A stretch of 64,000 nt of DNA from an uncultured Altererythrobacter sp. GTDB taxonomy: Bacteria > Pseudomonadota > Alphaproteobacteria > Sphingomonadales > Sphingomonadaceae. The notes under the pieces were generated by a model. It saw only the letters and a program-made list of their open reading frames with translations, had not been told where the DNA came from and made no database searches. The DNA is taken from assembly GCA_947492235.1 (NCBI GenBank), contig CANLLZ010000001.1, forward strand, positions 1,612,001-1,676,000, given 5' to 3'. Below, one piece after another: positions 1-7,454 of this stretch. A program made the translations under genes and the position numbers. Position 1 is the stretch's first letter. Every line of letters begins with the position of its first letter.

Positions 1-1066
1 AAGAGGAGACGACGACCGGCGCGGCGGTGGGTGCGGCGGTCGGCTGCGCGGTTGGCTCGGCGGGACGCGCGGCTGCATCGCGCTCAGCCTGCTCGGCCCG
101 GCGCTGCGCCGCAGCAGCCGCTTCGGCTTGCCGGCCTGCGTCGATCAGGCGCTGGATCGCCGGGTCGATGCTGCCACCCGACTGGTTGAGCGTGGGGTCG
201 GGCTTCAATCGCCCGTCCGCCAGCGCGGCCTCGTAAATCGTGTCGAACCGCTCGATTGCCTTATTGTACATCGCGGGGATCTGGCGCGGATTGGCTACGC
301 GCAGTGTAAACCCGTCGAGATAGGTGTTGTCGGGGCCATAGCGGGCGATGAAGCGCGCCGTCACCGGGCCGCCGGGATATTCGTGGTCCAGCTTCGCAAT
401 CGCGACGATCACATCGGACGCGCCGAACTGGTTCAGGATATTGCGCCACCATGCGCGGCTGCGGCGGTTGATCTGGCCAGCCGTCACCAGCAGCGAATCA
501 CCGCCTGCGCCGGAGGGGCGCACATAGTCGATCTTGCTGGAACCGGCCTGATACTCCGCCCATGCGCGCTGCCAGTCATTGCGCTGCTCGTAAATCAGCT
601 GCGTTCCGCCGGTGACGGTCAGCGGGACCAGCAGCATCGGCGCAGATCGCGCGCGCTGTCCGCCACGGCCGAGATATCCCCCTGCCCGCGCGCGGTCGAA
701 AATGATCCCAAGCGTCGCGACATAGCGGCGCGGGCCGACCCGTTCCCGCTCGATCACCACAGCCGAAACCAGCGATTGCAGCTGGCCGTCCGAAAGCGAC
801 GGTCCGCCGATCTTGGCCCAGGCCTGCCGCTGCGCATCGCGCCAGCCTTTGGCCCGCGCGTCTTCCGGATTGCTGCCGCTGACATCGACCTCGATCCCGC
901 CGACATCGATATCGGTGCTCGCCACCACGGCTGATATGCCCCGGTCGCCTTCCACCTGCGCGCCGACCATTGTCGGGCCAGCGATCAGGGCGAGCACGAA
1001 CGCAAAGGCCAATGCAGCCAAAACGAGTGTCACGCGGACGGGCGGAAGAGAAAATTGCCGTGTCAT
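1..1066 (-). CDS. DUF2066-like exported protein (3' end outside window)
   Basis: The reading frame starts at an ATG read from 1066 and runs leftward off the window edge without a stop, giving at least 355 residues. Residues about 10-33 form a hydrophobic signal or anchor ([17 protein letters not shown]). The following region has a pattern like DUF2066 proteins: a run of the type [20 protein letters not shown] followed by [18 protein letters not shown]. The visible C-terminal part is Ala/Gln/Arg-rich ([17 protein letters not shown]) and then Ala/Pro/Thr-rich, suggesting a flexible periplasmic tail. It is divergent from purM with only 69 bases between the two starts. The family has no established function, so only the export and the DUF2066 resemblance are claimed. 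Confidence 0.7.
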   Translation of the reverse strand, partial: MTRQFSLPPVRVTLVLAALAFAFVLALIAGPTMVGAQVEGDRGISAVVASTDIDVGGIEVDVSGSNPEDARAKGWRDAQRQAWAKIGGPSLSDGQLQSLVSAVVIERERVGPRRYVATLGIIFDRARAGGYLGRGGQRARSAPMLLVPLTVTGGTQLIYEQRNDWQRAWAEYQAGSSKIDYVRPSGAGGDSLLVTAGQINRRSRAWWRNILNQFGASDVIVAIAKLDHEYPGGPVTARFIARYGPDNTYLDGFTLRVANPRQIPAMYNKAIERFDTIYEAALADGRLKPDPTLNQSGGSIDPAIQRLIDAGRQAEAAAAAQRRAEQAERDAAARPAEPTAQPTAAPTAAPVVVSS

Positions 1067-1135
1067 GGGGAAAACCATGCGCCTTTTGCCGAAAGCCCCG
1101 TGCGATTCCAAGCGCGAATGCGTAAAGGCGTGGAC

Positions 1136-2254
1136 ATGACCGGGGAAGAAACAGACCGCACCGCCGAAAATGGCAGCTACACCTACGCTCAGGCGGGTGT
1201 TTCCATCGAAGCGGGCAACGCGCTGGTGAAGGCCATTGGGCCGCTGGTGAAGGCCACCGCGCGCCCCGGCGCAGACGCCGATATTGGCGGTTTCGGGGGC
1301 TTTTTCGATCCTAAAGCGGCGGGTTTCAAGGATCCGTTGCTGGTCGCCGCGAACGATGGTGTGGGCACCAAACTGAAACTCGCCATCGATCATGACCGGC
1401 ACGAAGGCGTCGGCGTCGATCTGGTGGCAATGTGCGTCAACGATCTGATCGTCCAGGGCGCAGAGCCGCTGTTTTTCCTCGATTACTTCGCGACGGGCAA
1501 GCTGGAGAACGGCGTGGCCGAGCGCGTGGTCGCCAGCATCGCAGGCGGATGCAAGGAATCGGGCTGCGCGCTGATCGGCGGCGAAACGGCGGAAATGCCC
1601 GGTATGTACGGCCCGGGCGATTACGATCTGGCGGGCTTTTGCGTAGGAGCAGTCGAGCGCGGGGAGCAGCTGACGGGCGAGAAAGTCGCACCCGGCCATG
1701 CGCTGCTGGGCCTCGCTTCCTCCGGGGTCCATTCCAATGGCTTTTCGCTCGTCCGGCGGCTGGCGGCGGACAAGGGCTGGAAATTGGACCGCCCGGCCTT
1801 GTTTGACAGCGATGTGCTGCTGATCGACGCGCTGCTGGCCCCGACCCGCATCTATGTCAGCAGCCTGCTGCCCGCCATTCGCGCGGGCGAAGTGGACGCG
1901 CTGGCGCATATTACCGGCGGCGGATTGCTGGAGAACATCCCCCGCGTGCTGCCCGATGGCGCGCATGCGGTGGTGGAGGCCGATGGCTGGGACCAACCGC
2001 GCCTGATGGCGTTTCTGCAGGCGCAGGGCCAGATCGAGCCGGAAGAAATGGCCCGCACCTTCAATTGCGGGGTCGGCATGGTGCTGGCAGTGACGCCGGA
2101 GAATGTCGGCGCAGTGACACAGCGCCTGGAAGCAGCGGGCGAGATCGTGCTGCGTGTCGGCGAAGTGATCGCGGGCGACAAGGGCTGCACGGTGCGCGGG
2201 TCGCAGGGCACTTGGTCGGCCAAATCGGCTTGGGAAGCGACCCATCTTGGCTGA
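1136..2254 (+). CDS. purM: phosphoribosylformylglycinamidine cyclo-ligase (AIR synthetase)
   Basis: PurM closes the imidazole ring of formylglycinamidine ribonucleotide using ATP to give AIR, step 5 of purine synthesis in the cytosol. The 372-residue product has the family N-terminus ([18 protein letters not shown]), the GVGTKLKLA segment, the [11 protein letters not shown] loop and the C-terminal [15 protein letters not shown] signature. The frame stays open upstream to 1055, but the ATG at 1136 is preferred because AAAGG lies 7 bases before it and the length then matches the family. It overlaps the following purN by 8 bases, which implies translational coupling. The assignment is secure. 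Confidence 0.96.
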   Translation: MTGEETDRTAENGSYTYAQAGVSIEAGNALVKAIGPLVKATARPGADADIGGFGGFFDPKAAGFKDPLLVAANDGVGTKLKLAIDHDRHEGVGVDLVAMCVNDLIVQGAEPLFFLDYFATGKLENGVAERVVASIAGGCKESGCALIGGETAEMPGMYGPGDYDLAGFCVGAVERGEQLTGEKVAPGHALLGLASSGVHSNGFSLVRRLAADKGWKLDRPALFDSDVLLIDALLAPTRIYVSSLLPAIRAGEVDALAHITGGGLLENIPRVLPDGAHAVVEADGWDQPRLMAFLQAQGQIEPEEMARTFNCGVGMVLAVTPENVGAVTQRLEAAGEIVLRVGEVIAGDKGCTVRGSQGTWSAKSAWEATHLG

Positions 2255-3215
2255 TACGCCGAAAGCAAAGGTTGCTGTGCTGGTCTCCGGCACCGGCACC
2301 AATATGGCGGCGCTGCTCTATGCCAGTCGCCTGCCGGGCGCGGCTTACGAAATTGTGCTGGTTGCCAGCAACGATCCGCAGGCAGGCGCGCTGGCGCTGG
2401 CCGAGGCGGAAGGCGTCCCGACCTTCGCGCTGAGCCACAAGGGCATGGACCGCGCCGACCACGATGCGGCGATGGACGCAGCGATCCGTGAGAGCGGTGC
2501 GGAATTTGTCGCGCTGGCTGGGTATATGCGTATCCTCGGCGATGAAATCGTCGGCCGATGGGCGGGCCGGATGCTCAATATTCACCCGTCCCTGCTGCCG
2601 CTCTACACCGGTCTTGAGACACACAAGCGCGCGATCGAGGCGGGCGACAGCCATGGCGGCGCCTCGGTGCATCTGGTGATCCCCGAGCTCGATTCCGGCG
2701 AAGTGCTGGGGCAGGTCCGCGTGGCGATCCAGCCGGGCGACACGCCCGCCACGCTCGCCGAGCGGGTCAAGCTGGCCGAGCACCAGCTCTACCCGCGCAT
2801 ATTAAGCGACTACGTTTCTCGCGGATACGACGCAGACTATCTTTATGCACGCGTGGCGGAACTGGCGCTGGCTCTGCCGGAAGCCGAGGAGAAAATCAGC
2901 CACGGTTCGCCGGGATTCAGAACAGGCGGCAAGAGCGGCAAATTCTTCGCCCACTTCAGCGACCAGCACCACGGCGTACCGCATATCTCCGTCCTCGCCA
3001 AAACCAGCGGGCAAGACGAATTGCTGGACCTGATCGAGCGCGACCCCGACACATTCTACAAACCCGCCTATTACGGCGCGAGCGGCTGGGTCGGCATAAT
3101 ACTGAACCGGCCGGGATGCGACTGGGACCAGGTCGCCCACTGGCTGGAACGCAGCTGGGCAAGCGTCGCGCCCAAGCGGCTGACGAAACTGAGGGATGCG
3201 GCGGCGGAGTTTTGA
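2247..3215 (+). CDS. purN: phosphoribosylglycinamide formyltransferase fused to a C-terminal MmcQ/YjbR-like domain
   Basis: Residues about 5-195 are GAR transformylase, which passes the formyl group of 10-formyl-THF to GAR in purine synthesis. [14 protein letters not shown] is the N-terminal motif, NIHPSLLP at residues 111-118 carries the catalytic Asn and His, and [15 protein letters not shown] holds the conserved Asp. Residues about 205-322 do not belong to Pur[19 protein letters not shown] and [17 protein letters not shown] are typical of the MmcQ/YjbR (DUF419) fold. No stop or start separates the two parts. The start is TTG at 2247 with GGGAAG upstream; the next Met is too deep in the fold. 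Usual PurN is about 190-220 residues, so the extra 120 are the fused domain, whose role is unknown. Confidence 0.93.
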   Translation: MADTPKAKVAVLVSGTGTNMAALLYASRLPGAAYEIVLVASNDPQAGALALAEAEGVPTFALSHKGMDRADHDAAMDAAIRESGAEFVALAGYMRILGDEIVGRWAGRMLNIHPSLLPLYTGLETHKRAIEAGDSHGGASVHLVIPELDSGEVLGQVRVAIQPGDTPATLAERVKLAEHQLYPRILSDYVSRGYDADYLYARVAELALALPEAEEKISHGSPGFRTGGKSGKFFAHFSDQHHGVPHISVLAKTSGQDELLDLIERDPDTFYKPAYYGASGWVGIILNRPGCDWDQVAHWLERSWASVAPKRLTKLRDAAAEF

Positions 3216-3338
3216 GGGCTGCTGGCGATTTGATCGCTGGCATCGATCGCTTGTCCCCTTTCTCAAGCGAACATTGACGCAGGAATCCTTATCGGCCAGC
3301 TTCTTCCGGCCTCCCCAACAGTCAGGATTGCCAATCAT

Positions 3339-3977
3339 ATGCACGTGCTTCTGCTTGATGGTCATCCTGACGAAGGTCGGTTTTCCTCTCACCTGCTCCA
3401 GCAGTACGAGGACGCTTTGCCGGAAGGTACGACCGCTGAGAGGATTGCTGTTCGAGACATGGATTTCTCGCCGATCTTGCGGTTCGGATATGCAAAGCGC
3501 GTGGAGTGGGAGCCGGATGTGGCCAATCTGGCGAGGCAAATCGACGAATGTGATCATCTGGTGGTCAGCTTCCCGATGTGGTGGGGTAGCGAGCCTGCCG
3601 AGCTCAAGGGCTTGCTCGACCGTGTGCTCCTGCCCGGCTTCACATTTGCCTATCATTCCGACGATCCCTGGTGGGACAGGTACATGGAAGGCCGTTCTGC
3701 GGATGTGATCGCAACGATGGATACACCGCCATTCTTCTTGCGCCTCGGCTACGGCAATGCGTTGATCAAACGATGGAAGCGCCAGATTCTGGGTTTCTGC
3801 GGTTTCAAGCCGGTGCGGTTTCTGGCTTGTGGTCCCATCAAGAACGGCAGTGCAGAGAAGCGTGCCGATAAATGGGAAAAGCAGATCCAGCGAATGGCTC
3901 GATCAATCCGGCCTGCGTCTGCGGACAAGAAGCAACTTCGTCTCGATAGCTTCCTCAATCGAAAGAGAGCTCGTTAG
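3339..3977 (+). CDS. NAD(P)H-dependent oxidoreductase, flavodoxin-like fold
   Basis: The 212-residue product resembles the NQO1/KefF/MdaB family, cytosolic FMN or FAD enzymes that reduce quinones with two electrons. The N-terminus MHVLLLDGHPDEGRFSS matches the first beta strand and phosphate loop of the flavodoxin fold. VVSFPMWWGSEPAELKGLLD is the family motif that contacts the isoalloxazine ring. A central PWWDR segment lies near the usual active-site loop, and the C-terminus is basic (FLNRKRAR). The gene stands alone: 123 bases separate it from purN and a convergent ndk follows. The exact substrate cannot be read from the sequence. Confidence 0.85.
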   Translation: MHVLLLDGHPDEGRFSSHLLQQYEDALPEGTTAERIAVRDMDFSPILRFGYAKRVEWEPDVANLARQIDECDHLVVSFPMWWGSEPAELKGLLDRVLLPGFTFAYHSDDPWWDRYMEGRSADVIATMDTPPFFLRLGYGNALIKRWKRQILGFCGFKPVRFLACGPIKNGSAEKRADKWEKQIQRMARSIRPASADKKQLRLDSFLNRKRAR

Positions 3978-4043
3978 GCCTTCCGTTTCGACCAAGATTG
4001 GTGCGCTGGCCTAGCGTCCGCTTTCCCGCTCCATCGCAGACAC

Positions 4044-4082
4044 AAAAAAGGCCGCCGGATCGCTCCGACGGCCTCTCGTTTT
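4044..4082. terminator. bidirectional intrinsic terminator between the oxidoreductase gene and ndk
   Basis: GGCCGCCGGA (4050-4059) pairs with TCCGACGGCC (4064-4073) with one mismatch and a 4-base loop. Six A residues lie at 4044-4049, giving a U-run for the leftward ndk transcript. TCTCGTTTTG follows on the other side, so it may also stop rightward transcription. Confidence 0.85.
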
Positions 4083-4101
4083 GTCAGGGCTCAATCGCCG
4101 T

Positions 4102-4524
4102 TCAGCCGACGATTTCTTCCGGCTTGAAGAAGAAGTCGATTTCGATTTTCGCGTTCTCTTCGCTGTCGCTGCCGTGGACGGTGTTCTCGCCGATCGACAG
4201 GGCGTGTTCCTTGCGGATGGTGCCGGGTGCGGCTTCTTCAGGATTGGTTGCGCCCATGATGTCGCGGTTGCGGGTCACGGCGTCTTCGCCTTCCAGCACC
4301 TGCACGACCACCGGCTCGCTCATCATGAAATCGACCAGCTCGCCGAAGAACGGACGCTCGCTGTGCACGGCGTAGAAGCCTTCGGCCTGTTCGCGGCTCA
4401 TGTGGATGCGCTTGGAAGCGACGACGCGCAGGCCGGCATCTTCCAGCATCTTGGTGACAGCGCCAGTCAGGTTGCGCTTGGTGGCATCGGGCTTGATGAT
4501 CGAAAAGGTGCGGGTAACCGCCAT
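4102..4524 (-). CDS. ndk: nucleoside diphosphate kinase
   Basis: Ndk equilibrates nucleoside di- and triphosphates through a phospho-histidine intermediate. The 140-residue protein is the normal length: it opens [17 protein letters not shown] and carries the active-site signature NTVHGSDS, where the His is phosphorylated. The frame extends upstream to 4596, but the ATG at 4524 has AAGGAA 7 bases before it and matches the family N-terminus. A clear hairpin terminator follows. The gene appears to be a single transcription unit, since the next gene upstream (4632-5243) ends more than 100 bases away. Confidence 0.97.
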   Translation of the reverse strand: MAVTRTFSIIKPDATKRNLTGAVTKMLEDAGLRVVASKRIHMSREQAEGFYAVHSERPFFGELVDFMMSEPVVVQVLEGEDAVTRNRDIMGATNPEEAAPGTIRKEHALSIGENTVHGSDSEENAKIEIDFFFKPEEIVG

Positions 4525-4631
4525 GGGAATTTCCTTCAGGTTTTTGGGTGGGGATTTATGGCCTGCGCCCTTACTGGCATGGGCGATGGGCGGCAAGCCT
4601 TGTCAGCAGGTGCGCGGATCAGGATACCGGC

Positions 4632-5243
4632 TCACGATCCGAGTGCGGGACCTTCTGCCTTGCCTATGATATACAGCTGGACGGCCGTGGCGCTGCGGGT
4701 CTCGGGGGCATCGTCGGCGTTTTCGCCTTCCTCTTCCTCGTCCTCCGGCGGCGGCGGAGCGCGGGTTCCGTCTTCGAGAAACAGCGCCCTAGCCGCGTGC
4801 ATAGTGATCCGGCTGCGATCCGGCCCGATGGCGATATATGTCACGGCATCCTCTCCGCCCAGATCGAGCGCCGGATTCAGCCCCGCTTCCGCCGTCGCAT
4901 TGCGGTAGAACGCGGCGACTTCCGCAGGAGACTGGTCGCTGGTCATCTCGACCAGCGCGATGCGCAGGCCTTCGGGCGAGGCAACATGGGTTGCCAGCGT
5001 GACTTCCGCGCCCGGCAGGATCGGGATGGCGATGGGCAGCGGAGCGGCAATGGCAGGGCCGGAGAGCATGGTCGCCTCTCCCCCCTCAACCGGCGCCCGG
5101 GCGGTGATAGTGCCGGCCTCAAGGTCTTGCTCATAGATGCCGGTCTCGCCGCCGGAATTGCCATCGCAGGCCGCCAGCATGAGGCCCGCCAAGAGGGGCA
5201 CAGCGGCCGTGCGCATAAGGCGGTTCAACCGAGGCGTTGCCAC
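4632..5243 (-). CDS. hypothetical lipoprotein
   Basis: A 203-residue product with a lipoprotein signal: a basic N-terminus, hydrophobic stretch VPLLAGLMLAAC and lipobox Cys at about residue 26. The mature part contains PEGLRIALVEMTSDQSPAEVAAFY, which suggests a small folded domain. An acidic, proline-rich segment (RAPPPPEDEEEEGEN) near the C-terminus is probably disordered. The start is a GTG at 5243 preceded by AGGAGG, so the gene overlaps the 3' end of holC by 19 bases and is probably coupled to it. I do not recognise the family; a role in the envelope is inferred from the lipobox only. Confidence 0.75.
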   Translation of the reverse strand: MATPRLNRLMRTAAVPLLAGLMLAACDGNSGGETGIYEQDLEAGTITARAPVEGGEATMLSGPAIAAPLPIAIPILPGAEVTLATHVASPEGLRIALVEMTSDQSPAEVAAFYRNATAEAGLNPALDLGGEDAVTYIAIGPDRSRITMHAARALFLEDGTRAPPPPEDEEEEGENADDAPETRSATAVQLYIIGKAEGPALGS

Positions 5244-5662
5244 CGGCCACCCTCCTGCTTGAGGAAATTCTTCTCCAGCCCTTCTTCACCCGAGAAGGCC
5301 TTCCACAATTCGCGCGCAGCCTGCCTCCGGTCCTCGCCGAACAGCAGCATCACCCGTTCAAACCCGCGCGCTTCCTCGCGCCAGATGCCGTCGGCCAACA
5401 TGGCAAAGGTCGCTTCATTGGCGCTGGTGGTCGTCTCGCCCAGCAGAATCGGCTGGCGCGCGGCGTTGCTGTCTGAAGCGCCGCCATGGGCGAGGAAGGC
5501 ATCGCCCTCCCGCTCCCACAAGGCACGGTCCAGTTTTGCGCGCAGATCGGCATCCTGCGCGGCAATGCTCAGCCGCTTGCCCGCCTCCAGCGTTTTGCGC
5601 GCCAGCAGCGGGGCGACCACCTCCACCGGGTCGGCATCAAGCAAGTAGAAATCGACTCTCAC
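5225..5662 (-). CDS. holC: DNA polymerase III chi subunit
   Basis: Chi links the clamp-loader complex to SSB at the replication fork. The 145-residue protein has the family features: [23 protein letters not shown] at the N-terminus, a Lys/Arg-rich start of helix 1, and the C-terminal [21 protein letters not shown] block. It uses a GTG start whose bases overlap the TGA of the upstream DUF2256 gene (GTGA), a sign of coupled translation. A Shine-Dalgarno sequence for the next gene lies within its 3' end. No psi subunit gene is seen nearby, as is normal in alphaproteobacteria. Confidence 0.9.
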   Translation of the reverse strand: MRVDFYLLDADPVEVVAPLLARKTLEAGKRLSIAAQDADLRAKLDRALWEREGDAFLAHGGASDSNAARQPILLGETTTSANEATFAMLADGIWREEARGFERVMLLFGEDRRQAARELWKAFSGEEGLEKNFLKQEGGRWQRLG

Positions 5663-5811
5663 GTCTTGGTCTTAGCCGAACGGCGGCAGCGCTCGGAACA
5701 ATATTTGACATTGTCCCAGTCGCGCTCCCACTTCTTGCGCCAGTTGAACGGCAGTTCGCATTCCGCGCAGATCTTGCTCGGCAAGTCGCCCTTCTTGCGC
5801 ATCTTGGCCAT
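5659..5811 (-). CDS. DUF2256 small zinc-ribbon-like protein (50 aa)
   Basis: A 50-residue basic protein beginning [18 protein letters not shown]. It has four Cys in the arrangement CAEC-x17-CSERC, with a conserved aromatic core [17 protein letters not shown], the layout of DUF2256 proteins, which are probable zinc-binding ribbons. Its TGA overlaps the GTG start of holC by 3 bases, so the two are translationally coupled. A second in-frame ATG at 5802 is possible. DUF2256 has no proven role; the pairing with a replication gene is an observation, not evidence of function. Confidence 0.88.
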   Translation of the reverse strand: MAKMRKKGDLPSKICAECELPFNWRKKWERDWDNVKYCSERCRRSAKTKT

Positions 5812-5855
5812 TCTTGCTGCCTACCGCTTCGCTACTTGAGGCACGGGATCGGTTT

Positions 5856-7316
5856 TCAGCTTTCCAGCGTGTCGCGCACATATCGGTCGATCAGGCGCAC
5901 GCCGTAACCGGTTGCGCCCTTGCCCCAGGTGCGGCCCGGCTTGTCGGCCCAGACCATGCCCGCAATGTCGCAATGCGCCCACGGGCGATCATCGGTGATG
6001 AAGCGCTGCAGGAACTGCGCCGCCGTGATGGAGCCTGCCCCGCGCGGGCCGACATTCTTGATATCGGCAATCGGGCTGTCGATCAGCTTGTCGTATTCCG
6101 GGGTCAACGGGAAACGCCACAGCTTGTCACCCACGGATTTGCCAGCTGCCAGCAGCTTGCCCGCCAGTTCGTCATCATTGGAGAACAACCCGCCATGCTC
6201 GCTGCCCAGCGCGATGATCATCGCGCCTGTCAGCGTGGCAAAATCGACGATGGCGACGGGATCGTATTCCTTCTGCGCCCAGTGCAGCGCATCGCACAGG
6301 ACCAGGCGGCCTTCTGCGTCTGTGTTGATCACTTCGATGGTCTGGCCGGACATGCTGGTGACGACGTCACCGGGCAATTGCGCGCGGCCATCGGGCATGT
6401 TTTCGACCAGACCGACCACGCCGATCACGTTCGCCTTCGCCTTGCGCTTGGCCATGGCGAGCATCGCGCCGGTGACAGCGCCCGAGCCGCCCATGTCCCA
6501 CTTCATGTCTTCCATGCCGGCAGCAGGTTTCATGCTGATGCCGCCAGTGTCGAAGGTCACGCCCTTGCCGACAAACACCGTCGGCCGCTCGCCCGCGTCG
6601 CCGCCATTCCAGCGCATGGCAAGCAGGCGCGATTCGCGCTCGGACCCGCGCCCGACGCCCAGCAGCGCGCCCATGCCCAGCTTTTCCATATCGTTATCGT
6701 CGAGGATGGTCAGCTCGACGCCCGTCCCCTCGAATGCCGCTTGCGCCTTCTCGACGAAGCTGACGGGATAGACCTTGTTGGCCGGTTCAGTGACCAGCAT
6801 ACGGGTGAACTCCACCCCGTCGGCCACGGCAGCGGCATCGGCCAGAGCGGCATCGCTGCCCTCCGGCGCGCCGACCACCACAACTTTGACGAGGGAGCGC
6901 TTCTGGTCCTTCTTCATCGTCGTGCGATGTTCGTCATAGCGCCAGCTGCGCAGACGCAGGCCGAGCAGCAATGCGCCCAATCCGGCAGCATCGATCGGCG
7001 ATCCGCCCGCATCCAGCACCAGCGTGTCGACACCGCTGGCGAAATATTTTGCGCCCAGCGCCGAACCGGCTTTCTCCAGATTGCCCAGACGGTCCGCCGC
7101 ATCGGCTTTGCCTGCACCGGCCAGCGCCAGCCGGACAACCTTGCCATCACGCTCCACAAAGCTTTCGAACACCTGCCCCGCACCGCCGCGGAACCGGGCT
7201 GCGGCTGCGCCTTCACTGACCGTGCGCTCCAGATCGCCGGGGATTGCACCGTGATCGACCACTTGAGTCAGCAGGGAAATGTCGTCGGGAAGCGTGTCGG
7301 CAAAGGTGATATTCAT
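5856..7316 (-). CDS. pepA: leucyl aminopeptidase (M17 family)
   Basis: A 486-residue cytosolic aminopeptidase releasing N-terminal amino acids with two metal ions. The C-terminal catalytic half holds VGKGVTFDTGGISMKP and the M17 signature NTDAEGRL at residues 331-338, which supply the Lys, Asp and Glu metal ligands. The N-terminal half (to about residue 165) is the less conserved regulatory/hexamer domain. In gammaproteobacteria pepA and holC are neighbours; here pepA is followed after 44 bases by the DUF2256 gene and then holC, so the pairing is kept. It diverges from lptD, with a 138-base gap holding both promoters. Confidence 0.96.
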   Translation of the reverse strand: MNITFADTLPDDISLLTQVVDHGAIPGDLERTVSEGAAAARFRGGAGQVFESFVERDGKVVRLALAGAGKADAADRLGNLEKAGSALGAKYFASGVDTLVLDAGGSPIDAAGLGALLLGLRLRSWRYDEHRTTMKKDQKRSLVKVVVVGAPEGSDAALADAAAVADGVEFTRMLVTEPANKVYPVSFVEKAQAAFEGTGVELTILDDNDMEKLGMGALLGVGRGSERESRLLAMRWNGGDAGERPTVFVGKGVTFDTGGISMKPAAGMEDMKWDMGGSGAVTGAMLAMAKRKAKANVIGVVGLVENMPDGRAQLPGDVVTSMSGQTIEVINTDAEGRLVLCDALHWAQKEYDPVAIVDFATLTGAMIIALGSEHGGLFSNDDELAGKLLAAGKSVGDKLWRFPLTPEYDKLIDSPIADIKNVGPRGAGSITAAQFLQRFITDDRPWAHCDIAGMVWADKPGRTWGKGATGYGVRLIDRYVRDTLES

Positions 7317-7454
7317 AAAAGCTCCGCAAGAGATCGAGATATGGGGCCAATTGGGATCAGCGATATGATGGCCCGACGCACGTCCAAACGCATAGTGGGG
7401 CGCACGGTTTCAAACCCGATTGCGATTAGGCGGGCACGGTGCGATAGGCAAGCC

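Noticed and set aside
128-934. Open frame of 268 codons on the plus strand
   Set aside because: It lies antisense to the DUF2066-like gene, has many Arg/His and no family motif; the minus-strand frame has a signal peptide and natural codon pattern.
5814-7454. Upstream extension of the lptD frame
   Set aside because: It runs antisense to pepA and contains no recognisable domain; the signal peptide of LptD starts only after 7455.
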